Shown here one piece after another: positions 1 through 9,101 of a stretch of 64,000 bases of DNA (its first letter is position 1; the number at the start of each line of letters is the position of its first letter). The stretch is from positions 930,001 through 994,000 of the forward strand of contig NZ_CP165628.1 of the NCBI RefSeq assembly GCF_041200025.1. Reading direction: 5' to 3'. Under the pieces are notes generated by a model. The model was not told where the DNA came from. It was given only the letters and a program-made list of their open reading frames with translations, and did no database searches. Both the position numbers and the translations under genes were made by a program. Origin of the DNA: Rouxiella sp. WC2420. GTDB taxonomy: Bacteria; Pseudomonadota; Gammaproteobacteria; Enterobacterales; Enterobacteriaceae.

Positions 1-312
1 ATTGAGGATGAAGGCCGTTTCCGGGAGGCATCGAGTGGGGAAATACAGGACGATTACCGTATCGAGTTTATTGCCGAACATATTTATTGGGCTTTAAAGG
101 CGCGGGAAGAAGGCGCGAATTGCCTTGGTTACATGCTGTGGGCCTTCACCGACAACATTTCCCCGATGAATGCTTTCAAGAATCGTTATGGGCTGATCGA
201 AATAGATTTGGATAATCAACGCCAGCGCCGCCGCAAGAAATCTTCGCACTGGTTTAAAGCGCTGGTCGACCAACGCAAGCTTTCATTAACCCTGGATGAT
301 GAAGAAAAATAA
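1..312 (+). CDS. 6-phospho-beta-glucosidase (GH1), C-terminal part only
   Basis: The reading frame enters from the left edge and stops at TAA, leaving about 103 C-terminal residues. The tail carries the GH1 C-terminal signature: a W-A-F-T-D-N block followed by N-R-Y-G-L-I-E-I-D and a basic stretch ending H-W-F-K. Family 1 enzymes of this kind hydrolyse phosphorylated beta-glucosides after PTS uptake in the cytoplasm. The Ser and Lys/Tyr around S-P-M-N-A-F-K-N-R-Y resemble the phosphate-binding loop of the 6-phospho subgroup, which fits the PTS gene 14 bp downstream. The catalytic glutamates lie outside the window, so substrate is inferred from family and context. Confidence 0.85.
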   Translation: MEDEGRFREASSGEIQDDYRIEFIAEHIYWALKAREEGANCLGYMLWAFTDNISPMNAFKNRYGLIEIDLDNQRQRRRKKSSHWFKALVDQRKLSLTLDDEEK

Positions 313-326
313 CCCGGAGAATGACT

Positions 327-644
327 ATGAAACGTATCGTATTAGCCTGCTCGGCGGGCATGTCGACCTCATTGGTAGTTACCAAAATGGAGAAAGAGGC
401 CGCGGCGCGAGGGCTAGAATATAAAATCTATGCCATTCCCGAGCAAAATCTGCGTGATGAGCTGGAAGCTTACGCGCAGGATGTCACCGCCGTGCTGCTA
501 GGCCCGCAGGTTCGTTTCAAACTGGCTGAAAATAAAAAACTTACCGATCACTATCACATTCCCATCGCGGTGATTGATTCTGTAGCTTATGGCACCTTAA
601 ATGGTGCAAAGGTACTCGATCAGGCGCTGGGTTTGGTAGACTAG
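327..644 (+). CDS. PTS lactose/cellobiose-type EIIB component
   Basis: A small cytoplasmic phosphocarrier of the lactose/chitobiose EIIB family, about 105 residues, the usual length. The N-terminal strand and phosphocysteine loop I-V-L-A-C-S-A-G-M-S-T-S is diagnostic: the Cys accepts phosphate from EIIA and passes it to the sugar entering through EIIC. An upstream in-frame ATG sits 6 bp earlier but directly abuts the GGAGA ribosome-binding site, so the second ATG, with proper spacing, is the better start. It lies just behind the GH1 gene, so the two probably form the end of a beta-glucoside uptake operon. No EIIA or EIIC is visible in the window. Confidence 0.9.
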   Translation: MKRIVLACSAGMSTSLVVTKMEKEAAARGLEYKIYAIPEQNLRDELEAYAQDVTAVLLGPQVRFKLAENKKLTDHYHIPIAVIDSVAYGTLNGAKVLDQALGLVD

Positions 645-728
645 GCCACAACGAGGGCCGCTTCTCTGCGTGAGGGCGGCCTGTCACGGGGCATAATTTG
701 CGGTTGTTGCCGCGGGTAAGGTGGGAAA

Positions 729-1502
729 GTGGACAAGGCCGTGGTTTCGCAGGAAAGAAAACAGTATCAGGAAATAGGTCACGATCTGCGTGAAAAAATC
801 AAACAGGGACATTTTGCTATTGGCTCGCGCATGCCCCCCGAGCGCAATATGGCTGAAACTTATGGCGTGAGCCGTACTATTGTCCGCGAAGCACTGCTGA
901 TGCTTGAGCTGGAAGGGATTGTAGATATCCGTCAGGGATCAGGCGTTTACGTTGTACGCATTCCTCTGGAAGAAGAAGGGCGGGATGATTCTTTGTATCA
1001 GGGGCAGATTGGGCCTTTTGAACTCCTGCAGGCGCGACAGCTGATTGAGAGCAACATCGCTGCTTTTGCTGCCAAAATGGCCACTAAAGCGGACATTGAA
1101 AACCTGCGCCGCACGCTGGAGCAGGAACAGAGTGCCATTGTTGCCAATGATGAAAGCGGCGATAACGACAAGCTGTTCCACCTGCTGATTGCCGGGGCCA
1201 CGCAAAATCAGATGCTGCTGGATTCAGTTAAAAACATCTGGGCCCATCGAGAATCTAGCCCGTTATGGAAACAGCTGCACAGCCATATTGCTACCCGTGG
1301 TTATCGCCTGAAGTGGTTGGCCGATCATCAAAACATTCTTGCCGCACTGCGCCGACGCGACGTGATGGGCTCCTACCAGGCGATGTGGCAGCACATGGAA
1401 AACGTCAAAAATACTCTGATGGAGCTTTCTGACGTTGATGCTCCTGAGTTTGACGGCTACCTGTTTGAGTCGGTGCCGATCTTCCAGGGTAAAATGGTAT
1501 AA
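729..1502 (+). CDS. GntR-family (FCD subfamily) regulator, ExuR/UxuR-like
   Basis: The 257-residue protein has an N-terminal winged helix-turn-helix (about residues 10-78, with P-P-E-R-N and S-R-T-I-V-R-E-A typical of GntR) and a C-terminal all-helical FCD ligand domain. Phrases such as Q-A-R-Q-L-I-E-S-N-I, L-H-S-H-I and M-W-Q-H-M-E-N-V-K closely match the E. coli hexuronate repressors UxuR and ExuR. The start is GTG behind an AAGGTGG ribosome-binding site. It follows the PTS/glucosidase genes on the same strand, so it may control them rather than hexuronate genes; that is inference from position. A GC-rich hairpin without a T-run lies in the short gap before it. Confidence 0.85.
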   Translation: MDKAVVSQERKQYQEIGHDLREKIKQGHFAIGSRMPPERNMAETYGVSRTIVREALLMLELEGIVDIRQGSGVYVVRIPLEEEGRDDSLYQGQIGPFELLQARQLIESNIAAFAAKMATKADIENLRRTLEQEQSAIVANDESGDNDKLFHLLIAGATQNQMLLDSVKNIWAHRESSPLWKQLHSHIATRGYRLKWLADHQNILAALRRRDVMGSYQAMWQHMENVKNTLMELSDVDAPEFDGYLFESVPIFQGKMV

Positions 1503-1533
1503 CGTAAGCGTTAACCTGTCGTGTGACTTGATT

Positions 1534-1572
1534 CCCCTTGTTTTCAATTTATTTATTTTTAATAACAAGGGG
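1534..1572. terminator. Inverted repeat between convergent genes, possible bidirectional terminator
   Basis: CCCCTTGTT and AACAAGGGG pair across an AT-rich 21-base loop, between the GntR gene and the convergent galR. The T-tract is weak, so function as a terminator is only likely. Confidence 0.4.
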
Positions 1573-1580
1573 ATAGAAAG

Positions 1581-2585
1581 CTACTGGTTGGGTACGCTGA
1601 CCGAGTGACGACGTACCAGCGTAGGGCTGAACATATTGGTCGTTTCCGGCAGCGGTTGGCCTTTGGCGAGAGCAAGTGCCAGCTGCGCGGCCTGATTGGC
1701 CATAGCGATGACCGGATAACGAATGGTGGTCAGCCTTGGGCGCAGATAGCGTGAGATCAGCACATCATCGAAGCCAATCAACGAAATTTCTCCCGGCACA
1801 TCGATGCCGTTATCGCTCAGCACTGACAGCGCGCCAGCGGCCATCGGATCGTTATAGCAAGTTACCGCGGTAAAGTTTTTACCGTGGCCAAGCAGTTCGG
1901 TAATCGCCTGCTCGCCGCCGATTTCATCGGGTTCTGCAGAAACAATCAGCCTTTCATCGACCGGAATTCCGTGCTCATTCAATGCATCAAGATAACCTTG
2001 CAGCCGGTCGCGGGCGTCGGAAATATCGTGGGTCGAACACAGGATAGCGATGCGCTGATGCCCGGCCTGAATAAGGTGTCGAGTGGCGAGCCAGGAGCCG
2101 TAACGGTCGTCAAGCGCCACGCAGCGGTGCTCAAAACCCGGCAGAGTTCGGTTGATAAGCACCATGCCCGGGATCTGTTGCATCAGACTGCCAAGCTCAT
2201 CCTCAGGCAGCATTTTTGCGTGGACCACCAGCGCAGCGCAGCGATGGCGGATCAGCTGCTCAATGGCCTGCCGCTCTTTATCAATGTTGTGGTAACCGTT
2301 ACCAATCAGCAAAAAATTGCCGGTGGTATAGGCAACCTGTTCAACCGCTTTTACCATGGCACCGAAAAAAGGATCGGAGACGTCAGAGACGATCAGGCCC
2401 AGCGTTTCGGTCGCCTGCTGGGCAAGTGCTCGAGCATTGGCATTGGGATGATACTGCAAGTGTTGCATCGCGCTCATTACAGCATCGCGCGAGCTTTCGC
2501 TGGCTTTGGGGGAGTGATTTATCACGCGTGAAACTGTTGCGACAGAAACGCCCGCCAGTCTTGCGACATCCTTAATCGTAGCCAT
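1581..2585 (-). CDS. galR: Galactose operon repressor GalR
   Basis: A 334-residue LacI-family repressor. The N-terminal helix-turn-helix I-K-D-V-A-R-L-A-G-V-S-V-A-T-V-S-R is identical in pattern to E. coli GalR, followed by the hinge and a periplasmic-binding-protein-like sugar domain up to L-V-R-R-H-S-V-S. It matches GalR better than its paralogue GalS (for example F-F-G-A-M-V-K-A-V-E-Q-V-A and F-S-P-T-L-V-R-R). The reading frame extends 35 codons further upstream, but the family start and the operator lying inside that extension fix the ATG used here. It represses galactose transport and catabolism genes in the cytoplasm and is released by galactose. Confidence 0.95.
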   Translation of the reverse strand: MATIKDVARLAGVSVATVSRVINHSPKASESSRDAVMSAMQHLQYHPNANARALAQQATETLGLIVSDVSDPFFGAMVKAVEQVAYTTGNFLLIGNGYHNIDKERQAIEQLIRHRCAALVVHAKMLPEDELGSLMQQIPGMVLINRTLPGFEHRCVALDDRYGSWLATRHLIQAGHQRIAILCSTHDISDARDRLQGYLDALNEHGIPVDERLIVSAEPDEIGGEQAITELLGHGKNFTAVTCYNDPMAAGALSVLSDNGIDVPGEISLIGFDDVLISRYLRPRLTTIRYPVIAMANQAAQLALALAKGQPLPETTNMFSPTLVRRHSVSVPNQ

Positions 2586-2608
2586 TTTGAGTATCCAACG
2601 AATTGAGG

Positions 2609-2620
2609 GTAAACGTTTAC
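2609..2620. promoter_or_regulatory. GalR/LacI-family operator palindrome upstream of galR
   Basis: GTAAACGTTTAC is a perfect 12-bp palindrome centred about 30 bp before the galR ATG. It fits the gal operator pattern with a central CG and GTNAA half-sites, so autoregulation by GalR is the simplest reading. Confidence 0.65.
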
Positions 2621-2866
2621 ATTGCCTAGTTTTGCGGAAAAAGTCGGTGTCTGCAAGGGACGTAGATCGCAACTTCTCAAGCAAGCGCATTGAAACAGCG
2701 AATAAACCTCGGCAAAAGGGGCTATTTTAAGCCTTAAAGCTCGTCAGATTTTTGAAATGGCGCGTTAAGACGTTATTCACTCTTTTATGCCGATTTGTGA
2801 TTTGAGTACCGCAAGCAGGATTGCTATTTTGTTAGCGATAACCATCAAATCGCAAAAAAGAGAATC

Positions 2867-5125
2867 ATGTCAATTAAACGCTATCCGCAGCTTGCTCACT
2901 GGGGTGCCTATACGGCCGTGGTTGAAGACGGCCGCTTAGTCAGGTGTGAACCTTACTCTGCGGATGCCGACCCTTCGCCGATGCTGGCCTCTATTCCAGA
3001 ACTGGTTTATTCCGACAAGCGTATTCGCAAACCTGCAGTCCGTCGTTCCTGGCTGCAAAAACGCGAAAACAGCGACCGAACCCTGCGCGGCAAAGAGGAT
3101 TTTGTTGAAGTTGATTGGGATCTGGCGCTGGATTTGGTGGCTGAAGAAAATCGCCGCGTGCGCGACAGCTACGGTGCCTCCGGGATTTTCAGCGGCTCTT
3201 ACGGCTGGTCATCAGCCGGACGCCTTCATCATGCCCGCTCTTTGGTGCGACGTTTTTATTTCGCCGGTGGCGGCGCTGTCGATCAGCAGGGTAACTACAG
3301 CTGGGGTTCGGCGCAGTTTTTCCTGCCTTATGTGATTGGCACCTACACGCCGCTTACTGGCAGGGTTACGACCTGGCCGAGCGTGGTTGAGCATTGCGAT
3401 ATTTTGCTGGCGTTCGGTGGGCTGGCGTTGAAAAATGCCCAGGTCGCCTCCGGCGGCGCGGTGGAACACACCCTGAAACCTGCGCTGGAGCAGTTGGCAA
3501 AAAAAGGCACACCGGTAATTAATATCAGCCCGATGCGCGATGACTGCCCTGAATTTGTCAATGCCGAATGGATACCTATCCGCCCGAATACCGATGTCGC
3601 ATTGATGCTGGCGTTAGGCTATGAGATCCAAAGAAAAGAGGCGCAGGATACTGCGTTTCTCGCCAGTCACTGCGTGGGTTATCCGCAATTGGCCGACTAT
3701 CTCAACGGTGTTAAAGACGGTGTAGCGAAAACACCTGCGTGGGCCAGCGCTATCACTGGAGTGCCTGCCGCGCGTATCGCGAAACTGGCAGACCAGCTGA
3801 TTGGCGTGCGCAGTTTTATCACTTGTGCCTACGCGGTTCAGCGAGCCCATCGCGGGGAACAGCCTTACTGGATGATGATTGCGCTGTCGGCAATGTTAGG
3901 GCAAGTCGGCCTGCCGGGCGGCGGTTTTTCATTTGGTCATGGTTCGATGAACGGCGTCGGCAACCCGCGTTTCGATACGCCGGGGCCTGCGCTCAGCACG
4001 GGTCCAAACCCGTCGGGTCTGTCGATCCCGGTGGCGCGAATCAGCGATATGCTGCTTAACCCCGGAGAATCCTACGAGTTTCAGGGGGAAACCCAGACTT
4101 ATCCAGACATTCATCTGGTGCATTGGGCCGGCGGCAATCCGTTCCATCACCATCAGCAGCTCAATCGGCTGGTCGAAGGCTGGCAAAAGCCCGACACGGT
4201 CATCGTGCAGGACAATGTCTGGACTCCCGCGGCCCGCATGGCCGACATTGTGCTGCCAGTGACGACATCGCTCGAGCGCAATGATATTGGTGGCTCATCG
4301 CGCGACAGATTCGTGCTGGCGATGCATCAGGCTGTTCCTGTGCAGCATCAGGCGCGAAATGATTTCGATATTTTTGCCGAACTGGCTGACAGGCTGGGAT
4401 ATCGCGAAGCTTACACCCAGGGGCGCGACGAAGACGCCTGGCTGCGCCTCATCTATAAGCAATGCGGGCAGGCGCAGGACGGAACCAACATTGAGTGGCC
4501 CGATTTTGAGACTTTTTGGGAGCGCGGCTACATCGAGTTGCCCAAACCGGAGAAAGATTATGTGTTCTTTGACTCGTTCCGTAAAAGTCCGCGCGCTAAC
4601 CCTCTAGGCACGCAAAGCGGCAAGATTGAGCTGTACAGTCAGAAAATTGCTGACTATCACTATGATGATTTCGCCCCTCATCCAGAATGGCAGCCGCCGA
4701 TCGAGTGGCTGGGATCGCAAACGGCGAAAAAGTGGCCGCTGCACTTGATATCTATTCAGCCGAAGGACCGTTTGCACAGTCAGCTTGACCAAACATCGTT
4801 GGCGCAAAACAATAAAATCGGCGGTAAGGAAACGCTGTTTATGCATCCTGAAGACGCCGCCCAGCGCCAGCTTAAAAACGGTGATGTGGTGAAAGTCAGT
4901 AATGAGCGGGGTAGCTGTCTGGCTGGAATTTCCTTTAATGACGGTATTACCCGCAGTGTCGTACTGATGGCTACCGGGTCATGGTTCAATCCGGGATTCG
5001 GCAAAAAATGGCAGGAAACCGAGCAGTCAGGTAATCCGAATGTTCTGACGCTTGATATCGGCACATCGCGCCTGACGCAAGGGCCTAACGCCATGAGTTG
5101 TCTGGTAGAAGTATCGGCTGTTTGA
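2867..5125 (+). CDS. BisC-like molybdopterin S/N-oxide reductase
   Basis: A 752-residue enzyme of the DMSO reductase superfamily. It aligns along its length with E. coli BisC and TorZ: the start A-H-W-G, the block F-S-G-S-Y-G-W, the molybdenum-ligand region Q-G-N-Y-S-W-G-S-A-Q (Ser at residue 145), and the C-terminal MGD-binding domain around S-I-Q-P-K-D-R-L-H-S-Q-L. Such enzymes reduce biotin sulfoxide, methionine sulfoxide or amine N-oxides using bis-MGD. There is no Tat or Sec signal, so it is probably cytoplasmic like BisC. No FeS or membrane partner is adjacent. In E. coli nothing of this type lies between galR and the omr RNAs, so it looks like an insertion. The exact substrate is not visible. 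Confidence 0.85.
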   Translation: MSIKRYPQLAHWGAYTAVVEDGRLVRCEPYSADADPSPMLASIPELVYSDKRIRKPAVRRSWLQKRENSDRTLRGKEDFVEVDWDLALDLVAEENRRVRDSYGASGIFSGSYGWSSAGRLHHARSLVRRFYFAGGGAVDQQGNYSWGSAQFFLPYVIGTYTPLTGRVTTWPSVVEHCDILLAFGGLALKNAQVASGGAVEHTLKPALEQLAKKGTPVINISPMRDDCPEFVNAEWIPIRPNTDVALMLALGYEIQRKEAQDTAFLASHCVGYPQLADYLNGVKDGVAKTPAWASAITGVPAARIAKLADQLIGVRSFITCAYAVQRAHRGEQPYWMMIALSAMLGQVGLPGGGFSFGHGSMNGVGNPRFDTPGPALSTGPNPSGLSIPVARISDMLLNPGESYEFQGETQTYPDIHLVHWAGGNPFHHHQQLNRLVEGWQKPDTVIVQDNVWTPAARMADIVLPVTTSLERNDIGGSSRDRFVLAMHQAVPVQHQARNDFDIFAELADRLGYREAYTQGRDEDAWLRLIYKQCGQAQDGTNIEWPDFETFWERGYIELPKPEKDYVFFDSFRKSPRANPLGTQSGKIELYSQKIADYHYDDFAPHPEWQPPIEWLGSQTAKKWPLHLISIQPKDRLHSQLDQTSLAQNNKIGGKETLFMHPEDAAQRQLKNGDVVKVSNERGSCLAGISFNDGITRSVVLMATGSWFNPGFGKKWQETEQSGNPNVLTLDIGTSRLTQGPNAMSCLVEVSAV

Positions 5126-5208
5126 ATCTCACCGCTGGTTACACTTTGCGAAGCTATGTTGCGATTGGCTGCTGGAGGTTGGCTGGCCCGAGCGGCTACA
5201 TTAGCAGT

Positions 5209-5301
5209 CCCAGAGGTATTGATTGGTGAATCATCAGCATACTTTGTGTGTTGATACCGATTACACTTGCACCAACCTACGCGGATGCGTAGGTTTTTTT
5301 T
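5209..5301 (+). ncRNA. omrB: OmrA/OmrB small regulatory RNA (galR-proximal copy)
   Basis: The RNA begins CCCAGAGGTATTGATTGGTGA, the hallmark 5' seed of OmrA/OmrB (first bases listed only), has a variable middle, and ends in the terminator CCTACGCGGATGCGTAGG plus eight Ts. E. coli OmrA and OmrB base-pair with mRNAs for outer-membrane proteins through this 5' end with Hfq, and are induced by EnvZ-OmpR. A TACATT -10 lies 7 bases before the first C. The position in the galR-aas interval matches E. coli; assigning this copy to OmrB rests on order only. Confidence 0.9.
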
Positions 5302-5452
5302 CGCCTGCATTCGTGACGTTAACTTTTTATTCACATCTAAAGAACCTTGATATTACATCCAGTGTGGTAATTTTACAGTTGGTTGCAGTTTGCGCAGAAC
5401 TCTTGCGATTGAAAGGTAGTGCATTGCGGCAGTGTTCTTTAATGTTGGTGAT

Positions 5453-5546
5453 CCCAGAGGTATTGATTGGTGAATCATCCAACATGTTCTGCATGTTGAA
5501 ACCGATTAAAATTGCACCAACCTACGCAGATGCGTAGGTTTTTTTT
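5453..5546 (+). ncRNA. omrA: OmrA/OmrB small regulatory RNA (aas-proximal copy)
   Basis: This is a second copy about 240 bp downstream of the first. It shares the 5' seed CCCAGAGGTATTGATTGG and a near-identical terminator (CCTACGCAGATGCGTAGG plus Ts), with a diverged centre. A TAATGT -10 lies 7 bases upstream, and both copies share a TTGCGATTG block upstream, possibly part of the OmpR-responsive region. Tandem duplicate sRNAs with a common seed and different middles are exactly the E. coli arrangement. The naming as OmrA is by proximity to aas. Confidence 0.9.
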
Positions 5547-5670
5547 GCCTCAGATTTTTCTCTGATTTTTTTCTTAAACTCCCTTACCTGTCGTCAACCA
5601 AAGCCCCATTATGCTAACCTCGTTAACTGCCTGTTCTTATTCGAATAGGTTCATATAACAGGAGAACGGG

Positions 5671-7839
5671 ATGCTCTATCGGTTGTTACACTCATTTTTT
5701 CGCGCCTTGTTTAAGGTGATATTCCGCATCAGCGTAACGCCGGAAAACGCCCAGTTCACCTATCCTAAAATGTTACTGACCCCCAATCACGTTTCGTTTC
5801 TCGACGGCATGCTGCTGGTGCTGTTTCTGCCGATAAAGCCCGTATTCGCCGTGTACTCGACCATTAACGAGAGCTGGTATATGCGCTGGTTGAGCACTTA
5901 TATCGACTTTGTGCCGCTAGATCCTGCCAAACCGATGGCGATTAAACGCTTGGTGCGCGAAATCGAAAAAGGGCGACCGGTAGTCGTATTTCCTGAAGGA
6001 CGTATTACCGTGACCGGCTCGTTGATGAAAATCTATGATGGCGCGGCTTTTGTTGCTGCAAAATCCCAGGCAACGGTGATCCCTATCCGCATCGATGGCG
6101 CAGAGTTCACGATTTTTAGCCGGCTTTTGGGCAGCTTCAAATTGCGCTGGTTCCCGAAAATCTCAATCAACATTCTGCCCGCGCAAACTGTGGCCATGCC
6201 AGAGGCTCCGCGCGCTCGTGACCGTCGTGTTCTCGCAGGGCAGCAGCTGCACGGCATCATGATGAACGCCCGAATGGCGACCCGCCCACCCGAAACACTG
6301 TATCAGGCACTGCTTTCGGCGCAGACTCGCTATGGCCGCCGCAAACCCTGCATTGCCGATATCGCATTCAAAGAAGACAGCTATCAGGGGCTGTTGAAAA
6401 AATCGCTGGGCGTAAGCCGTATTTTGCAACGCTTCACCCGCGAGGGGGAGCACGTCGGCATGCTGCTGCCCAATGCTACCATCACCGCGGCGGCGATTTT
6501 CGGTGCCTCGATGCGCAACCGTATTCCTGCATTGCTTAACTACACCTCCGGAGCCAAGGGGATCAAAAGCGCGGTGAAAGCGGCGCAGATTGAAACCATC
6601 GTCACTTCGAGACAATTTTTGGAGAAGGGCAAGCTTACCCACCTGCCGGAGCAGGTCACTGAAGTCAAATGGGTTTATCTGGAAGATCTAAAAGATACGG
6701 TGACCAAAGAGGACAAACTGTGGATCTTGTTCCATCTCATTTTCCCGCGCCGCGCGATGCTCTTTCAACAGCCAGATGATGCGGCGCTGGTGCTGTTTAC
6801 TTCAGGCTCCGAAGGCAATCCCAAGGGCGTAGTACATTCACACGCTAGCCTTATCGCCAACGTCGAACAAATTCGCACGGTCGCTGATTTCACCCCGCGC
6901 GATCGCTTTATGTCAGCGTTGCCGCTGTTCCACGCTTTTGGCCTTACCGTGGGCTTATTTACCCCGTTGATGACCGGTGCGCGCGTGTTTCTTTATCCAA
7001 GCCCATTACACTACCGAATCGTGCCGGAGCTGGTTTACGACCAAAACTGTACGGTGCTGTTTGGCACCTCGACCTTCCTGGGTAACTACGCCCGCTTTGC
7101 CCATCCGTACGATTTCGCGCGCGTGCGTTATGTTGTGGCCGGTGCCGAAAAGCTTTCTGAAAGTACCAAACAAATCTGGCAAGACAAGTTTGGCCTGCGC
7201 ATTCTTGAAGGTTACGGCGTGACTGAATGCGCGCCGGTGGTGGCCATCAACGTGCCAATGTCGACCAAAATCAATACCGTGGGCAAAATCCTGCCGGGTA
7301 TGGAATCACGCCTGATGCCGGTGACGGGGATCGATAAAGGCGGTCGACTGCAATTACGCGGCCCTAACATCATGAAAGGCTATTTGCGCGTAGAGAATCC
7401 GGGCGAGCTTGAACTGCCGACGGCAGAAAACGCGCTGGGGGAAATTGAGCCGGGCTGGTATGACACGGGCGATATTGTCACGCTGGATGAGCAAGGTTAT
7501 TGCGCTATTCGCGGTCGAGTGAAGCGCTTTGCCAAACTTGCCGGCGAAATGGTGTCGCTGGAAAACGTTGAGCTGTTGGCGCAACACGGATCTCCAGAAG
7601 CCCAGCATGCCGCCACTTCTCGCAGTGATAATGCTAAAGGGGAAGCGCTGGTGTTGTTCACCACTGACCCGCAGCTGACGCGCGATCAGCTCAGCAAAAG
7701 TGCTCGCGAGCTGGGCATTCCAGAGTTGGCCGTGCCGCGTGATATTCGCGTTATCAAAGCGCTGCCGCTGCTCGGAAGCGGAAAACCTGATTTTGTTACC
7801 CTGCGCGAAATGGCAGAAAAACCGGAGAGTAAAGCATGA
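5671..7839 (+). CDS. aas: Bifunctional acyl-ACP synthetase / 2-acyl-glycerophosphoethanolamine acyltransferase
   Basis: A 722-residue inner-membrane enzyme that reacylates lysophosphatidylethanolamine brought in by LplT. The N-terminal acyltransferase domain has the HX4D motif (His40, Asp45 in N-H-V-S-F-L-D-G) and F-P-E-G-R. The C-terminal half is an AMP-forming acyl-activating enzyme with [11 protein letters not shown] and Y-D-T-G-D. Length is close to E. coli Aas (719). It overlaps the next gene by 4 bases (ATGA), so the two are translationally coupled. Confidence 0.97.
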   Translation: MLYRLLHSFFRALFKVIFRISVTPENAQFTYPKMLLTPNHVSFLDGMLLVLFLPIKPVFAVYSTINESWYMRWLSTYIDFVPLDPAKPMAIKRLVREIEKGRPVVVFPEGRITVTGSLMKIYDGAAFVAAKSQATVIPIRIDGAEFTIFSRLLGSFKLRWFPKISINILPAQTVAMPEAPRARDRRVLAGQQLHGIMMNARMATRPPETLYQALLSAQTRYGRRKPCIADIAFKEDSYQGLLKKSLGVSRILQRFTREGEHVGMLLPNATITAAAIFGASMRNRIPALLNYTSGAKGIKSAVKAAQIETIVTSRQFLEKGKLTHLPEQVTEVKWVYLEDLKDTVTKEDKLWILFHLIFPRRAMLFQQPDDAALVLFTSGSEGNPKGVVHSHASLIANVEQIRTVADFTPRDRFMSALPLFHAFGLTVGLFTPLMTGARVFLYPSPLHYRIVPELVYDQNCTVLFGTSTFLGNYARFAHPYDFARVRYVVAGAEKLSESTKQIWQDKFGLRILEGYGVTECAPVVAINVPMSTKINTVGKILPGMESRLMPVTGIDKGGRLQLRGPNIMKGYLRVENPGELELPTAENALGEIEPGWYDTGDIVTLDEQGYCAIRGRVKRFAKLAGEMVSLENVELLAQHGSPEAQHAATSRSDNAKGEALVLFTTDPQLTRDQLSKSARELGIPELAVPRDIRVIKALPLLGSGKPDFVTLREMAEKPESKA

Positions 7840-9044
7840 TTAAGCCCCTGGGGAGCAAGTTTCCCCTGATGTCCCGTGGCATGACTGCGGTTATCGTCGC
7901 GCAGTTTTTATCCGCCTTTGGTGATAACGCCTTGCTGTTCGCGACGCTGGCTCTGATCAAACAGCAGCTTTATCCCGACTGGAGCCAGCCAGTGCTGCAA
8001 ATGGCCTTTGTGGCTGCCTATATTATTCTTGCGCCATTTGTTGGCCAGTTTGCCGACAGCTTTGCCAAGGGCAGGGTGATGATGTTTGCCAACGGGTTGA
8101 AACTCATTGGCGCGTTGGTAATTTGCTTTGGCTTTAACCCATTCCTGGGATACGGGCTGGTTGGCGTTGGCGCTGCGGCCTATTCTCCGGCCAAATACGG
8201 CATTCTCGGGGAAATCACCTCCGGCGATAAGCTGGTCAAGGCCAACGGTCTGATGGAGTCCTCGACCATCGCGGCAATCCTGCTGGGATCGGTCGCGGGC
8301 GGCGCTCTGGCCGACTGGCATATCACGGCGGCCCTGATGATTTGCGGGCTGGCCTATGCGGCTGCCGTGGCGGCCAACGTGTTTATTCCCAAACTCACGG
8401 CGGCACGCCCGGGGCAATCCTGGGATCCTCGCCGCATGTCATCGACCTTTTTCCACGCCTGCCGCTCACTGTGGGCCGATGCCGACACGCGTTTCTCTCT
8501 GGTTGGCACTAGTTTGTTCTGGGGAGCGGGGGTGACATTGCGATTCCTGCTGGTGCTGTGGGTGCCGGTAGCATTGGGGATTAGCGATAACACTACACCT
8601 ACTCTGCTAAACGCGATGGTCGCCGTGGGAATAGTCTTTGGTGCCGGTGCTGCAGCACGTTTGATAACCTTGAAAACGGTGCAGCGTTGTCTGCCTGCGG
8701 GTATCGGCATTGGCGTTGTGGTGGTGCTATTTGCCCTGCAACACAGCATGCTGAATGCTTATGTTCTGCTGGCACTGATTGGCGTGCTCGGCGGCTTCTT
8801 CGTGGTGCCATTAAATGCTCTATTGCAGCATTTAGGCAAAGAGACTGTCGGCGCGGGCAATGCGATTGCCGTGCAAAATCTTGGTGAAAATACCGCGATG
8901 CTACTGATGTTGGGGCTTTACTCGCTGGTGGTATTGGTGGGAGCGCCGGTTATTGCTATCGGCGTCGGCTTCGGCGTGGTATTCGCGCTGGCGATTGCGG
9001 CTCTATGGGCTTGGCAGATTAAACAAAAACGCAGCAGAAAGTAA
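7836..9044 (+). CDS. lplT: Lysophospholipid transporter LplT
   Basis: A 402-residue MFS-type carrier with about 12 hydrophobic segments. It flips lysophosphatidylethanolamine across the inner membrane to feed Aas. The N-terminal [12 protein letters not shown] and [10 protein letters not shown] are typical of LplT. The start codon overlaps the aas stop and a strong hairpin terminator follows, so aas-lplT is a closed two-gene operon as in E. coli. Confidence 0.96.
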   Translation: MIKPLGSKFPLMSRGMTAVIVAQFLSAFGDNALLFATLALIKQQLYPDWSQPVLQMAFVAAYIILAPFVGQFADSFAKGRVMMFANGLKLIGALVICFGFNPFLGYGLVGVGAAAYSPAKYGILGEITSGDKLVKANGLMESSTIAAILLGSVAGGALADWHITAALMICGLAYAAAVAANVFIPKLTAARPGQSWDPRRMSSTFFHACRSLWADADTRFSLVGTSLFWGAGVTLRFLLVLWVPVALGISDNTTPTLLNAMVAVGIVFGAGAAARLITLKTVQRCLPAGIGIGVVVVLFALQHSMLNAYVLLALIGVLGGFFVVPLNALLQHLGKETVGAGNAIAVQNLGENTAMLLMLGLYSLVVLVGAPVIAIGVGFGVVFALAIAALWAWQIKQKRSRK

Positions 9045-9061
9045 AACTCCGTAGAAAAAAT

Positions 9062-9085
9062 AAAGGGCGCTGCGTGCGCCCTTTT
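9062..9085. terminator. Rho-independent terminator after lplT (shared with tas)
   Basis: AAGGGCGC and GCGCCCTT form an 8-bp stem around TGCGT, with As on one side and Ts on the other, so it can act in both directions between the convergent lplT and tas genes. Confidence 0.85.
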
Positions 9086-9101
9086 GCAATTCTGTAATCG
9101 C

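Noticed and set aside
656-681. GGCCGC/GCGGCC hairpin after the PTS gene
   Set aside because: 14-base loop and no T-run; too weak to call a terminator.
2851-2862. GTTAGCGATAAC-like half-symmetric sequence near 2834, before the BisC-like gene
   Set aside because: Only 4-base arms; not enough to propose an operator.
5223-5537. 104-codon plus-strand frame
   Set aside because: It spans both Omr small RNAs and their terminators and has no ribosome-binding site.
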